The translations under genes and the position numbers were made by a program. From Trichococcus pasteurii (GTDB lineage: Bacteria > Bacillota > Bacilli > Lactobacillales > Aerococcaceae): 64,000 nucleotides of DNA. Below, in pieces: positions 30,607 through 40,075 of this stretch. A model generated the notes under the pieces. The model worked only from the letters and a program-made list of their open reading frames with translations, did not search any database and was not told the origin of the DNA. Every line of letters begins with the position of its first letter. Within the stretch, counting starts at the first letter, position 1. The stretch is taken from positions 62,001 to 126,000 of the forward strand of contig NZ_FONM01000003.1 in assembly GCF_900112935.1 (NCBI RefSeq), given 5' to 3'.

Positions 30607-30745
30607 AAAAAGTGATTTTTACTTGCAATCGGTAAGGAATTACGATAAACTGTTTCTTGTATTATATATACGACCTTCAACTTGGTTAAACGAATCACCA
30701 ACGTTTTACTCAGTTAAAGGTAACTTTATGAAAGAGGTGAAAAAA

Positions 30746-31015
30746 ATGGCAATTTCAAAAGAACTTAAAAATGAAATCATCAAAGAATACGCTATTCACG
30801 AAGGAGATACTGGATCCCCTGAAGTGCAAATCGCAGTTCTTACGTATGAAATCAACCACTTGAACGAGCACGCACGCGTTCACAAAAAAGACCACCATTC
30901 TTACCGTGGTTTGATGAAAAAAGTTGGACACCGTCGTAACTTGTTGGCTTACTTGCGTAACAAAGACGTTCCCCGCTACCGTGAACTGATCCAAAGATTA
31001 GGCTTACGTCGTTAA
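30746..31015 (+). CDS. rpsO: 30S ribosomal protein S15
   Basis: An 89-residue primary 16S rRNA-binding protein; the length is exact for S15. Motifs [35 protein letters not shown] and LGLRR are characteristic. The start ATG 30746 follows AAAGAGGTGA; the open frame upstream is not part of the gene. The order rpsO then pnp is conserved across bacteria. Confidence 0.97.
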   Translation: MAISKELKNEIIKEYAIHEGDTGSPEVQIAVLTYEINHLNEHARVHKKDHHSYRGLMKKVGHRRNLLAYLRNKDVPRYRELIQRLGLRR

Positions 31016-31035
31016 TTTCGTGGCTAAGATATATT

Positions 31036-31070
31036 AAGCGAGATTCCACTGTGAATCTCGCTTATTTTTT
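31036..31070 (+). terminator. rpsO terminator
   Basis: AAGCGAGATTC and GAATCTCGCTT, a perfect 11-bp stem with a six-base loop followed by A and seven T. Confidence 0.93.
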
Positions 31071-31113
31071 GGGATTTTTCGGACAATAAGTGCAAAAATG
31101 CTGGGCAATCAGC

Positions 31114-31119
31114 TATAAT
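31114..31119 (+). promoter_or_regulatory. -10 box of a separate pnp promoter
   Basis: A perfect TATAAT between the rpsO terminator and the pnp leader hairpin; the -35 region (GTGCAA or TGCAAA near 31090) is weak. Confidence 0.4.
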
Positions 31120-31146
31120 GGAATGAGGCTCCCGCTCTACAGATCG

Positions 31147-31200
31147 CTACTATACAAATGTGAGCTTATACGCATCAGTAAGTTGACATTTGTTTAGTAG
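31147..31200 (+). promoter_or_regulatory. Long leader hairpin of pnp
   Basis: CTACTATACAAATGT (31147-31161) pairs with ACATTTGTTTAGTAG (31186-31200) at 14 of 15 positions, and CTTA/TAAG can extend it inside. It lies 38 bases before the pnp start. In E. coli a comparable leader duplex is cut by RNase III and lets PNPase repress its own message. Confidence 0.7.
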
Positions 31201-31238
31201 TTGGTAGATGGGAAGCATCGCAAAAGGAGAATGATAAC

Positions 31239-33347
31239 ATGTCAGAAAAAAAAGTGTTCCAAATGGACTGGGCAGGTCGTTTGCTGCAAGTCGAAATCGG
31301 CCAATTGGCTAAGCAAGCGAACGGTGCGGTATTGGTGAGATACGGAGATACCGTTGTGTTGACGGCTGCTGTAGGTTCAAGAGAACCAAAAGATACCGAT
31401 TTCTTCCCATTGACTGTGAACTATGAAGAAAAAATGTATTCAGTCGGGAAAATACCTGGAGGTTTCATCAAACGTGAAGGCCGCCCAAGCGAAAATGCAA
31501 CATTGACGGCGCGTTTGATCGACCGTCCGATCCGCCCGATGTTCCCTGAAGGATTCCGCAACGAAGTGCAGATCACAAACGTTGTTATGTCCGTCGAACA
31601 GGATTGCGCACCTGAAATGGCCGCTATGTTCGGTTCCTCGTTGGCATTGGCGATTTCCGACATTCCTTTCTATGGGCCGATCGCTGGAGTGAACGTAGGC
31701 CGCGTGGATGGCGAATATGTTTTGAATCCAACCGCTCCACAGAATGAAGCATCCGATATTGAGTTGACCGTTGCCGGTTCGAGAGTTGCCATCAACATGG
31801 TTGAGAGCAGCGCTGCAATGGTTAATGAAGAAGATATGCTTGGAGCATTGATGTTCGGCCACAAAGCGATCCAGGAATTATGCGACTTCCAAGATAAAAT
31901 CGTAGCCGAAGTAGGCAAAGAAAAAATGACCGTCAAGCTTTTGGCTTTAAACCCTGAACTTGTAACCGAAGTGACATCTGCTTACGGCGAAAAAATGACG
32001 GCAGCCATCATGACTGAAGAGAAATTGGCTCGTGAAGCCGCTATTGAAGACGTGAAAGCTGAAGCAATCTTGTTCTTCAACGAAAAGTATCAGGATGACG
32101 CCAACTTTGCACAAATTTCCAAAGAAGTCCGCCAAATCGTGGAAGACATGGAAAAAGACGAAGTGCGCCGTTTGATCACAGTCGATAAAATCCGTCCGGA
32201 CGGCCGTAAAATCGACGAAATTCGCCCATTGGCTTCCGAAGTCGGTTTATTGCCGCGTGTACACGGTTCCGGCTTGTTCACGCGTGGACAGACGCAAGCA
32301 TTGTCCACTTGTACTTTGGCTCCGTTGGGCGAACATCAGATCATCGATGGCCTGGGCATGGTGGACAGCAAACGATTCATCCACCATTACAACTTCCCAC
32401 AATTCTCGGTCGGCAGCACCGGCAGAGCAGGAAGTCCGGGACGCCGCGAAATTGGTCATGGTGCCTTGGGTGAACGCGCATTGAAACAAGTCATCCCGAC
32501 TGAAGCTGATTTCCCTTACACAATCCGTTTGGTTTCGGAAGTATTGGAATCCAACGGTTCCTCTTCACAGGCAAGTATCTGCGCGAGCACACTTGCTTTG
32601 ATGGACGCTGGTGTACCGATCAAAGCACCGGTAGCGGGTATCGCAATGGGCTTAGTGATGGAAGGCGAGAACTACACAGTCTTGACGGATATCCAAGGGC
32701 TTGAAGACCACTTGGGCGACATGGACTTCAAAGTTGCCGGAACAAGCGAAGGCATCACTGCCTTGCAGATGGACATCAAAATCCAAGGGATCACAGAACA
32801 AATCCTGACTGAAGCGTTGATGCAAGCGAAAAAAGCGCGGATGGAAATCCTTGCTGAGCTGACAAGCACGATTGCAGCCCCACGCGAAGAACTGTCACAG
32901 TATGCTCCGAAGATCGAAATGATGCAAATCAAACCAGATAAGATCAAAGTCGTCATCGGCAAGGGCGGAGATACGATCAACAGCATCATTGAAGAAACCG
33001 GCGTTAAGATCGACATCGACCAAGAAGGTAACGTGAGCATCGCTTCAGCTGATACTGCGATGATTGCCCGCGCTAAACAAATCATCGAAGAATTGACGCA
33101 TGAAGTGAAGGTCGGTGAAATCTACGATGGTACAGTAAAACGCATCGAAAAATTCGGCGCATTCGTTGAAATCACAAAAGGCAAAGACGGCATGGTCCAT
33201 ATATCCGAATTGGCTAACGAACGTGTCAAAGAAGTCGAAGACATCCTGGCGATCGGCGACAAAGTCAAAGTTAAAGTCATTGAAATCGATAGACAGGGCA
33301 GAATCAACCTTTCCCGTAAAGCGCTATTGCCTAAGGAAGAAAAATAA
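31239..33347 (+). CDS. pnp: Polynucleotide phosphorylase
   Basis: A 702-residue phosphorolytic 3'-5' exoribonuclease of the RNA degradosome. Two RNase PH-like domains are seen (the first begins near residue 12; the second has [20 protein letters not shown] and [19 protein letters not shown] with the catalytic acidic residues). A KH domain follows near residue 560 ([20 protein letters not shown]) and an S1 domain near 622 ([20 protein letters not shown]). Ribosome site AAAAGGAGA. A long leader hairpin suggests autoregulation. Confidence 0.97.
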   Translation: MSEKKVFQMDWAGRLLQVEIGQLAKQANGAVLVRYGDTVVLTAAVGSREPKDTDFFPLTVNYEEKMYSVGKIPGGFIKREGRPSENATLTARLIDRPIRPMFPEGFRNEVQITNVVMSVEQDCAPEMAAMFGSSLALAISDIPFYGPIAGVNVGRVDGEYVLNPTAPQNEASDIELTVAGSRVAINMVESSAAMVNEEDMLGALMFGHKAIQELCDFQDKIVAEVGKEKMTVKLLALNPELVTEVTSAYGEKMTAAIMTEEKLAREAAIEDVKAEAILFFNEKYQDDANFAQISKEVRQIVEDMEKDEVRRLITVDKIRPDGRKIDEIRPLASEVGLLPRVHGSGLFTRGQTQALSTCTLAPLGEHQIIDGLGMVDSKRFIHHYNFPQFSVGSTGRAGSPGRREIGHGALGERALKQVIPTEADFPYTIRLVSEVLESNGSSSQASICASTLALMDAGVPIKAPVAGIAMGLVMEGENYTVLTDIQGLEDHLGDMDFKVAGTSEGITALQMDIKIQGITEQILTEALMQAKKARMEILAELTSTIAAPREELSQYAPKIEMMQIKPDKIKVVIGKGGDTINSIIEETGVKIDIDQEGNVSIASADTAMIARAKQIIEELTHEVKVGEIYDGTVKRIEKFGAFVEITKGKDGMVHISELANERVKEVEDILAIGDKVKVKVIEIDRQGRINLSRKALLPKEEK

Positions 33348-33372
33348 ACTGCTGATAACAGAATAAGGCTGC

Positions 33373-33418
33373 TCGGAACGGTCTTCAGGAGAAGAACAAT
33401 TTCTGAAGACCGTTCCGA
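33373..33418 (+). terminator. First hairpin after pnp
   Basis: TCGGAACGGTCTTCAG pairs with CTGAAGACCGTTCCGA. It lacks a T run and may instead protect the message end. Confidence 0.7.
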
Positions 33419-33423
33419 AACGA

Positions 33424-33468
33424 AAAAAACAGGCATCACCTCACAAGAGGTATGCCTGTTTTTTTGTT
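33424..33468 (+). terminator. pnp terminator
   Basis: AAAAAACAGGCATCACCTC pairs with GAGGTATGCCTGTTTTTTT around a four-base loop. Confidence 0.92.
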
Positions 33469-33911
33469 GACGGCAGCCTAAGGGCCATGAGCAGAAAGAA
33501 AGCTTGTCACAATTATTCTAATAATCCTGACATATAGAGTAATATTGATTAATTATAGATTTTAATATTAAATCAATGAATTTTTTTCATAAAAGCGTTA
33601 TTATAGGGTAAAGAGAAACATATTTTTACGCCAACATTTTATGGATATATTTTTTACTTATATCGCCCATATAAATGTAAGCGCTTTAAATGTTTTTTTG
33701 TGCATCGTGAGGCTCCCGTGTAAGTTTTAGTTACAAAGGATGGTATCATCATAATTATCGAACAAGCTGTTGCTCAATCGCAAAGAAGCACGAGATCGGA
33801 TACACGGACAACCCGAAGAAGCAGAAAAACCAAACGGAAACAGCAACAAACTGGCTGCTCCGGTTCCGTTTGTCAGAAGGGAACAAAATAAAACAGTAAA
33901 GGATGAGTGCA
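33469..33911 (+). other. Control region of the citX-like gene
   Basis: AT-rich sequence without a supported gene. It contains a perfect cre site (33676-33689), a weak promoter candidate (TTAGTT at 33727-33732 and CATAAT at 33750-33755, 17 bases apart) and a leader hairpin CAAACGGAA/TTCCGTTTG (33831-33872). A 75-codon TTG-started frame at 33770-33997 overlaps the gene and is probably not coding. Confidence 0.5.
33676..33689. promoter_or_regulatory. cre (CcpA) site upstream of the citX-like gene
   Basis: TGTAAGCGCTTTAA matches the cre consensus WGWAARCGYTWWMA at all 14 positions. It lies some 35 bases upstream of the candidate -35 box. Confidence 0.65.
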
Positions 33912-34475
33912 ATGGTGCCAGAATCTATTTTCTCACAAGGTCAAATGCCGACGCTCAAAGAAGTGTTGGCCTCAAGGGAACAACGTGCCTTTTTTGAAGA
34001 GGAAATCAGCAAGACAAATGCAAACCAGACGTTGATTTCCCTTAAATGCAATATTCCTGGACCCGTCAAATATAATGCCATCGTAAGGCAGATTTCTGAA
34101 ATCGGCATCCAAGAAGTCAAAAATGCGATCCAAAAAAATAAATGGAAAGTCACTTATGAAAAATTGATGGATTTGGATACAGGTCCGGAATACTTTGTTG
34201 TCGTCGATACTTATCCGACTGCCGTGAAGCAAGCCGCCATCATGATAGAAGACGGCAGCTTGCTCGGGCAACTGTTCACGATCAGCGTATTCTATCTCGA
34301 AGAAGGCAAGATGATCGAGGTGCAGCGTATGGAAATCGGCTATGAACCGAGAAAGTGCATGATTTGTGGGGACGAAGCATTCGAATGCGAAAACGCGAAT
34401 GTGCACAATAGGGACGAAATCCAGAAAAAAATCGAAGCCATTCTGCAGAAGGATGGAAGAGTGCGCTTGGATTAA
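33912..34475 (+). CDS. citX: CitX-like protein (citrate lyase holo-ACP synthase family), divergent
   Basis: A 187-residue protein resembling CitX, which attaches the phosphoribosyl-dephospho-CoA prosthetic group to the citrate lyase acyl carrier protein. Family features seen are LKEVLASREQRAFFE, IPGPVKYNAIVRQI and the C-terminal PRKCMICGDEAFECE with three cysteines. The block that reads GRLWDIDV in E. coli CitX is GQLFTISV here (residues 119-126), losing the Arg and both Asp. No citCDEF genes are nearby. Start ATG 33912 follows AAAGGA by nine bases. It may be a true but diverged CitX or a relative with another acceptor or no activity. A cre site and own terminator mark it as a catabolite-controlled single gene. 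Confidence 0.68.
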   Translation: MVPESIFSQGQMPTLKEVLASREQRAFFEEEISKTNANQTLISLKCNIPGPVKYNAIVRQISEIGIQEVKNAIQKNKWKVTYEKLMDLDTGPEYFVVVDTYPTAVKQAAIMIEDGSLLGQLFTISVFYLEEGKMIEVQRMEIGYEPRKCMICGDEAFECENANVHNRDEIQKKIEAILQKDGRVRLD

Positions 34476-34556
34476 CAGACCTTATTTGCATCTTGCACAA
34501 GAAAAGGCATAGCTGATGAGTGCCTAATCGGATAAAATAAAATAGTCGACATTTCG

Positions 34557-34604
34557 CATTCCAATCAGAGATCCCGGGCAGGGTTTCTGATTGGAATGTT
34601 TTTT
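34557..34604 (+). terminator. Terminator of the citX-like gene
   Basis: CATTCCAATCAGAGATCCC pairs with GGGTTTCTGATTGGAATG, followed by TTTTTT. Confidence 0.9.
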
Positions 34605-34723
34605 GGGGTAATTAAAAAATAGATTAAAAAATTCTAATAAAGTGTGGTAAAATGCTTAAGTGAAGGATGTCCAAATCCTAAAAAAATAGATAGTACAGAA
34701 AATGAATGAGTGAGGGATCAATG

Positions 34724-35761
34724 ATGAAAGAGTATAATGTTGCCATTGTAGGTGCTACGGGTGCTGTTGGAGAAAAAATGCTGGGCTTGTTGGAGAATGC
34801 TTCTTTTCCGATAAAAAGTTTGAAGTTGTTGGCTTCTAAACGGTCTGTAGGGAAAGTTAAGACTTTCCGAGGACAGGAACTGCAGATTGAAGAAACGACT
34901 GACGACTCATTTGAAGGCATCGACATTGCCTTATTCAGCGCTGGGGGCGGCATCACGAAACAATTCTCCCCTGCAGCCATCAAAGCTGGAGCCATCGTCA
35001 TCGACAACACGAGCGCTTTTCGTATGGATCCGGAAACGCCGTTGGTTGTTCCAGAAGTGAATCCGGAAGACTTGCGCAAACACAAAGGATTGATTGCTAA
35101 TCCAAACTGTTCCACTATTCAGATGGTTGTAGCTTTGCAACCGATCCGCGAAAAATTTGGTTTGGATCGCGTCATCGTTTCCACGTACCAAGCAGTAAGC
35201 GGTGCTGGTCTGCATGCCTTGGAAGAATTGAAAGCTCAAACCCAAGCTGTCCTGAACGGTGAAGAGCCTGTTGCGAAGATCTTGCCTTGTGGTGGCGATA
35301 AGAAGCATTTCCCGATTGCATTCAACGCTTTACCGCAAATCGATGTGTTCAGCGAAGGCGGCTACACGTATGAAGAGTGGAAAATGATCAATGAAACCAA
35401 AAAAATCATGGGTGACCAGGATATCAAGGTTTCAGCAACCTGTGTGCGTATCCCTGTGATGTCCGGACACTCGGAATCTGTCTATTTTGAAGTAGACGAC
35501 AAAAACGTTTCTGTCGCTGACATCTGGGAAGTGCTGAAAGACGCGCCAGGAGTCGTGCTTCAGGATGACACAGCTAATCAAGTTTATCCTACCGCCCGAG
35601 AATCCGTCGGAAAAAATGATACATTTGTCGGACGTATCCGTAAGGATGTGGATGTCGATAATGGTTTCCATATGTGGGTTGTTTCGGATAACCTGTTGAA
35701 GGGCGCTGCTTGGAATTCTGTGCAGATCGCTGAAAAAATGATCGAAATGGGCCTGCTGTAG
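34724..35761 (+). CDS. asd: Aspartate-semialdehyde dehydrogenase
   Basis: A 345-residue NADP enzyme making aspartate semialdehyde for lysine/diaminopimelate, threonine and methionine. The NADP loop [12 protein letters not shown] starts the protein; the active-site Cys129 is in NPNCSTIQM; the acceptor-site HSESVYFEV-like segment is near residue 245. Three possible ATGs exist (34706, 34721, 34724). The ribosome site GAGGG (34712-34716) excludes the first, and the family N-terminus favours the last. In Bacillus asd is followed by dapG, dapA and rnjB; here dapG and dapA are absent and the RNase J2-like gene comes next. Confidence 0.94.
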   Translation: MKEYNVAIVGATGAVGEKMLGLLENASFPIKSLKLLASKRSVGKVKTFRGQELQIEETTDDSFEGIDIALFSAGGGITKQFSPAAIKAGAIVIDNTSAFRMDPETPLVVPEVNPEDLRKHKGLIANPNCSTIQMVVALQPIREKFGLDRVIVSTYQAVSGAGLHALEELKAQTQAVLNGEEPVAKILPCGGDKKHFPIAFNALPQIDVFSEGGYTYEEWKMINETKKIMGDQDIKVSATCVRIPVMSGHSESVYFEVDDKNVSVADIWEVLKDAPGVVLQDDTANQVYPTARESVGKNDTFVGRIRKDVDVDNGFHMWVVSDNLLKGAAWNSVQIAEKMIEMGLL

Positions 35762-35831
35762 AATTTTTTTGTACGAATGGTCCAGGCCGCATCAACTGAA
35801 GAATTGAATATGACAGGACCTGTCAAAGGAT

Positions 35832-35880
35832 GGACCGGGAAGGGTGTTTGGTTAAACATCGTTCCCGGTCCGTTCCTTTT
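35832..35880 (+). terminator. asd terminator
   Basis: GGACCGGGAA and TTCCCGGTCC enclose a loop that can itself pair (GTGTTTG/AAACATC); a short T run follows. Confidence 0.75.
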
Positions 35881-35956
35881 GTGAGGTCTTTTTTTTGACT
35901 TTCAGAAAACCGGAACAGAAACTGAAGCAAATGCTACAATTTTGCCGATAATCATG

Positions 35957-36142
35957 TATAATATAACAGAGAGGATATCGGTCACGTTTAGCCGGATGCG
36001 AAGAAAACGCATCCGCTTGTAGAATCTGAAGGCAGCTCGGCAAAGCAGCAGTGCTGATTTTCAGGGACGAAAATACGGAGAAAGGCATTCAAACGATTAA
36101 TATAGATAACAGCATAGAAAGCTGAAAATAAGAGGTGGTACA
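35957..36142 (+). promoter_or_regulatory. Promoter -10 box and structured leader of rnjB
   Basis: A perfect TATAAT at 35957-35962 (no good -35 box) is followed by a leader of about 170 bases. It holds a strong hairpin, CGGATGCG/CGCATCCG (about 35992-36014), not followed by a T run. RNase J genes are often under RNA-level control, so this may be a regulatory structure. Confidence 0.45.
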
Positions 36143-37822
36143 ATGAGTAAAGTAAGAATAATTTCTCTCGGAGGTGTGAGAGAAAGCGGTAAAAACATGT
36201 ATTTAGTGGAAGTGGACGATTTAATTTTTGTATTGGATTGCGGTCTGCTCTATCCTGAAAACGAATTGTTGGGAATTGATGTTGTCATTCCTGATTTCAC
36301 GTATCTGGAGGAAAACAAAAATAAGATAGCGGGTATTTTCCTGACGCATGGCCATGCGGATGCTGTAGGAGCATTGCCTTATTTATTGCAGAATATCGAT
36401 GCACCCGTGTTCGGTACAGGTTTGACGATCGCGTTGGCTAAACTGGCGGTTGATTCAACCGGATTGGCTACAGGCTTTGAGGATTACCACGTCATCGATG
36501 AGAACACTGAAATTGAATTCGAAAACACCAGCGTCCGGTTCTTCAGAACAACGCATACCATCCCTGACTCTGTAGGGATCTGTGTGAAGACGGAAGAAGG
36601 CAGTGTCGTCTATACAGGCGACTTCAAGTTTGATCAAAGCGCATCCCCGATGTATCGGACCGATTACGGCAAAATTACGGATATCGGCGAAGGAAAAGTA
36701 TTGGCGCTGTTGAGCGATTCCGGTGATGCCGAATCGACTACGGAAAATGTCAGCGACCGCAAGATTGAGGAAGAAATGCTGGATACCTTCATCAATGCTG
36801 AAGGACGCATCATCGTGTCCTGTGTTGCAAGCAACATTTTGCGCATTCAGCAAGTTTTTGATGTCGCTCTCCAAGCTAACCGTAAAATCTTTTTGACAGG
36901 TCCGACTTTGGTTGAAACAGTCGATGTCGCCATGAAACTAGGAAAACTAGTCCTGCCGACCCCAGATCTGCTTGTGAATGTAAAAAACATCAATGATTAC
37001 CGTGATGGTCAAGTCTTGGTGCTGGAAACCGGCAATAGCGGGGAACCGTTGGAAGCATTGCAACGTATGTCCAAAGGCAGACACAAGCAAGTGAACCTTA
37101 AAGAGGGTGATTTGGTTTACATCACGACTACGCCTTCCACAGCGATGGAAACAACAGTCGCAAAAACCAAAAATTTGATTTACCGCGCCGGTGCGTCCGT
37201 GCGGGAAATATCGGGAACCTACAAAGCATCCGGACATGCTTCGCCGAACGATCTGAAATTGATGATCAACCTGCTAAGACCTACGTATTTCGTGCCTGTC
37301 CAAGGCGAGTACCGGATGCAGGCTGCACATGCCCAGTTGGCGAATGAAGTCGGCATTCCGTTCAAGAACATATTCATCCCCGGAAAAGGCGACGTCATCG
37401 AATATGCCAAAGGCCGTATGCATATGACGGGACAAGTCCCAGCCGGGAACGTACTGATCGATGGGATCGGCGTCGGCGATATCGGCAATATTGTCTTGCG
37501 CGACCGCAAACTGTTGTCGGAAGATGGCATCTTCGTTGTCGTTGTGACGATCTCGAGAAGATTGAACAAAATTTTATCGGGTCCGGAAATCGTTTCGCGT
37601 GGTTTCGTCTACATGAAAGCTAGCGAAGAGCTTGTCAAGGAAAGTTCGAATATCGTCCGGGAAGTAGTGGAAGAAAATCTGCATACGAAAGACTTTGATT
37701 GGGCCAAATTAAAACAAGAGATACGTGATTCGTTGAGCCGTTATCTTTTTGAAAAGACGAAGCGCAAACCGGTCATTTTACCGATCATCATGGAAGCATC
37801 AAATTATCAGAAGAAAAGCTGA
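36143..37822 (+). CDS. rnjB: RNase J2-like protein with degenerate metal site
   Basis: A 559-residue metallo-beta-lactamase/beta-CASP protein. Domain order is beta-lactamase, beta-CASP insert (about 200-350), beta-lactamase return and a C-terminal dimer domain. The catalytic HxHxDH motif reads HGHADA (69-74), so the last His is Ala, and the PVHGEY of RNase J1 reads PVQGEY (Gln387). His138 (THTIPDS) and Asp160 (TGDFKFD) are kept. Loss of two metal ligands is typical of the J2 partner, which has weak or no activity and works in a J1-J2 complex. Position after asd matches Bacillus rnjB. Ribosome site AAGAGGTGGT. Confidence 0.88.
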   Translation: MSKVRIISLGGVRESGKNMYLVEVDDLIFVLDCGLLYPENELLGIDVVIPDFTYLEENKNKIAGIFLTHGHADAVGALPYLLQNIDAPVFGTGLTIALAKLAVDSTGLATGFEDYHVIDENTEIEFENTSVRFFRTTHTIPDSVGICVKTEEGSVVYTGDFKFDQSASPMYRTDYGKITDIGEGKVLALLSDSGDAESTTENVSDRKIEEEMLDTFINAEGRIIVSCVASNILRIQQVFDVALQANRKIFLTGPTLVETVDVAMKLGKLVLPTPDLLVNVKNINDYRDGQVLVLETGNSGEPLEALQRMSKGRHKQVNLKEGDLVYITTTPSTAMETTVAKTKNLIYRAGASVREISGTYKASGHASPNDLKLMINLLRPTYFVPVQGEYRMQAAHAQLANEVGIPFKNIFIPGKGDVIEYAKGRMHMTGQVPAGNVLIDGIGVGDIGNIVLRDRKLLSEDGIFVVVVTISRRLNKILSGPEIVSRGFVYMKASEELVKESSNIVREVVEENLHTKDFDWAKLKQEIRDSLSRYLFEKTKRKPVILPIIMEASNYQKKS

Positions 37823-37882
37823 TGCCCGTTTGCCGGATAGGCAATGAAACGGATCGTTGTTGAAAAGGAGAGATTCATCTTT

Positions 37883-38485
37883 ATGGGTTCTAATAGTACG
37901 AAGGCTTGGGCCGAGACAGCTCTGTTTGCTGTTCTCGCGATTGCCTTGGCATATGTGACGATGCCAGTTGGAGAATACAATCTTGTGTTTGCTTTGCTGC
38001 CGTTGCTTTTCATTTCCCTCCGCAGAGGCATGTTGCTCGGGCTGGTTTCAGGAACACTGACCGGTCTTGCTTTATTTGCACTCAAAGGAGAAGGAACGGA
38101 TGTTGCCGGCGATATCCTCACCCAAGCGGCACCATTTATTTTCGTGGGCATCGCCGGATTTTTCGCGAAATTCACGCAACGCACATTGAACAATAAACGT
38201 TTTCCGAATGCAGCCTTGAATATACTGACGGCATCCTTTTTCGGAACGCTTGTCTATTTTGTTTGGTCGTTGATTTCGGACATATTCCTCAGCGAGGAAG
38301 CAGTCCCTGCCGGTGTTTCTGCCTTTGCGCACTTTCTTCCGGGACAAGCGCTGTCTTTTGCGGCAACTTTTGCCGTCAGCGCGGCCATTCTGCTGTTGCT
38401 TGCGAAAGTTGCGCCTAAAGCATTCATCCCAAAGGACAGCCGTTTCCTGAGCAGAAAAGAAAAATCGAAACTATTGAATGATTAA
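37883..38485 (+). CDS. ThiT-family ECF transporter S-component
   Basis: A 200-residue membrane protein with about six hydrophobic segments. The pattern LLPLLFISLRRGMLLGLVSGTL and IFVGIAGFFAK resembles ThiT, the thiamine-binding S-component that works with a shared ECF energising module. Residues that bind thiamine in Lactococcus ThiT (Glu84, His125, Trp133 region) have no obvious counterparts here, by alignment in my head. No TPP riboswitch is visible upstream. So the substrate may not be thiamine. The start ATG 37883 lies 12 bases after AAAAGGAG, a long spacing. A terminator follows at 38486-38539. It may be co-transcribed with rnjB, 60 bases upstream. Confidence 0.7.
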   Translation: MGSNSTKAWAETALFAVLAIALAYVTMPVGEYNLVFALLPLLFISLRRGMLLGLVSGTLTGLALFALKGEGTDVAGDILTQAAPFIFVGIAGFFAKFTQRTLNNKRFPNAALNILTASFFGTLVYFVWSLISDIFLSEEAVPAGVSAFAHFLPGQALSFAATFAVSAAILLLLAKVAPKAFIPKDSRFLSRKEKSKLLND

Positions 38486-38539
38486 TAAACAGAAGGCGAG
38501 GCACGGATTTCAATTATCCGGACTTCGCCTTTCTGTTTT
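38486..38539 (+). terminator. Terminator after the ThiT-family gene
   Basis: AAACAGAAGGCGA..CGGAT pairs with ATCCG..TCGCCTTTCTGTTTT. Confidence 0.85.
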
Positions 38540-38605
38540 TGTGGGCTCGTGTGCTATGATTAGTGGGTAACATGTTTTGTCATTATGTTGATTTGGAGTG
38601 GTCAT

Positions 38606-40054
38606 ATGGGTATTTGGTCAATGATATTTACGGCAGTCATCATTTTAAATACAATCGGTGCAATCATTACCGTTTTTAAAGAAAAAAGAGATGTCGCAGC
38701 CACTTGGGCATGGTTGTTGACATTAAACTTGCTGCCGGTAGCGGGTTTCATCATCTATCTCTTTATCGGCAAAAAGATCTCAAAGGAAAACATCTATGAT
38801 ATGCGGACACAAAAAAGCTTGGGGATGTCCCAGTTGGCGAAGGTACAGATTGAGATGCTGGAGGATGAAGATCTGGCGCAAGGTTTGGTCGAAACCGACT
38901 ATGCAAAAAAAACAGCTATCCTTTTTCTGGAGAGTGACGAATCCATCCTGACCAAGGGGAATAAAATTGAAATATTCAAGACCGGTGAAGGTGTTTTTGA
39001 TGCGCTTATTCAGGACATCTACAAAGCGGAAGATCATGTGCATATGCTCTACTACACTTTTCGATCAGACGATCTGGGCAAACGCATTCTTGCTGCATTG
39101 GAAGACAGGGCAGCGGCTGGTGTGGAGGTTCTGGTCGTTTATGACGCAATGGGCTGCAGAGGGAACGATCCGAAATTTTTCAACAACCTTGAAAAATTAG
39201 GCGGAAAGACGGAAGTTTTTTTTGGGTCAAAAATACCTTTCGTCAATTTACGGATGAACTATCGTAATCACCGCAAAATAATGGTGGTGGACGCCAAAGT
39301 TGCTTACCTTGGCGGGTTCAATATCGGCGATGAATATCTGGGGAAAGGGGAACTCGGCGAATGGCGGGACACGCATATGAAGATAGAAGGCAATGCGGTC
39401 CTGACGCTTCAAAGCCGTTTCTTCATGGATTGGAATGCTGTTGCCAAGCCAAAGAATCGGAAAGATTATGCAGAGGCCTATTTCCCGATTGCCGATAAAA
39501 AAGGCGATACAGCCATGCAGATTGTAGCGAGCGGTCCGGATGACGAAGATCAGACCATCAAGATGGGCTTCCTGAAGATGATCAGCCAAGCGAAAGAATC
39601 GATCTACATACAGACGCCTTATTTTATACCTGACGAAAGTTTGCACGAAATGCTCAAAATCGCGGCCTTATCCGGTGTAAGAGTCAAAATCATGATCCCT
39701 TCGAAGCCGGATCACCCGTTCGTCTATCGGGCAACGGAATACTTCGCCAAAGACATCATAGAGTATGGAGCCGAAGTCTATATGTATCAGAACGGTTTTC
39801 TGCATTCAAAAGTGATCGTGGTCGACGATGAAATTGTATCGATAGGCACGGCAAATATGGATGTACGAAGCTTCAGGCTGAATTTTGAGATCAATGCCTT
39901 TATTTATGATCGTGAAGTGGCCGAAGAATTGATTGCTAACTTTGAAGAAGATCAGGAAATGTGCATCCGCGCAACCCATGATTATTTCGCAAAACAATCG
40001 AAAGGCCGGAAATTTAAGCAAGCTTTTTCCAGGTTGCTTTCGCCGATACTTTAA
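38606..40054 (+). CDS. cls: Cardiolipin synthase
   Basis: A 482-residue membrane phospholipase-D-family enzyme that condenses two phosphatidylglycerol molecules into cardiolipin. Two N-terminal membrane segments (about residues 5-25 and 35-55) precede two HKD domains: NYRNHRKIMVVD and FLHSKVIVVD. The second is followed by GTANMDVRSFRLNFE, typical of ClsA. The length of 482 equals that of many Firmicutes enzymes when ATG 38606 is used; it is preceded by GGAG at seven bases, while the ATG at 38585 is not. It ends at a bidirectional terminator facing an unknown minus-strand gene. Confidence 0.94.
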   Translation: MGIWSMIFTAVIILNTIGAIITVFKEKRDVAATWAWLLTLNLLPVAGFIIYLFIGKKISKENIYDMRTQKSLGMSQLAKVQIEMLEDEDLAQGLVETDYAKKTAILFLESDESILTKGNKIEIFKTGEGVFDALIQDIYKAEDHVHMLYYTFRSDDLGKRILAALEDRAAAGVEVLVVYDAMGCRGNDPKFFNNLEKLGGKTEVFFGSKIPFVNLRMNYRNHRKIMVVDAKVAYLGGFNIGDEYLGKGELGEWRDTHMKIEGNAVLTLQSRFFMDWNAVAKPKNRKDYAEAYFPIADKKGDTAMQIVASGPDDEDQTIKMGFLKMISQAKESIYIQTPYFIPDESLHEMLKIAALSGVRVKIMIPSKPDHPFVYRATEYFAKDIIEYGAEVYMYQNGFLHSKVIVVDDEIVSIGTANMDVRSFRLNFEINAFIYDREVAEELIANFEEDQEMCIRATHDYFAKQSKGRKFKQAFSRLLSPIL

Positions 40055-40075
40055 GCAACAAAAGTGATTGAAATA

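Noticed and set aside
33770-33997. 75-codon TTG-started frame upstream of and overlapping the citX-like gene
   Set aside because: Overlaps the real gene out of frame, has no ribosome site and reads through a leader hairpin.
37823-37882. TPP riboswitch before the ThiT-like gene
   Set aside because: The gap is only 60 bases and lacks the conserved CUGAGA and thi-box segments.
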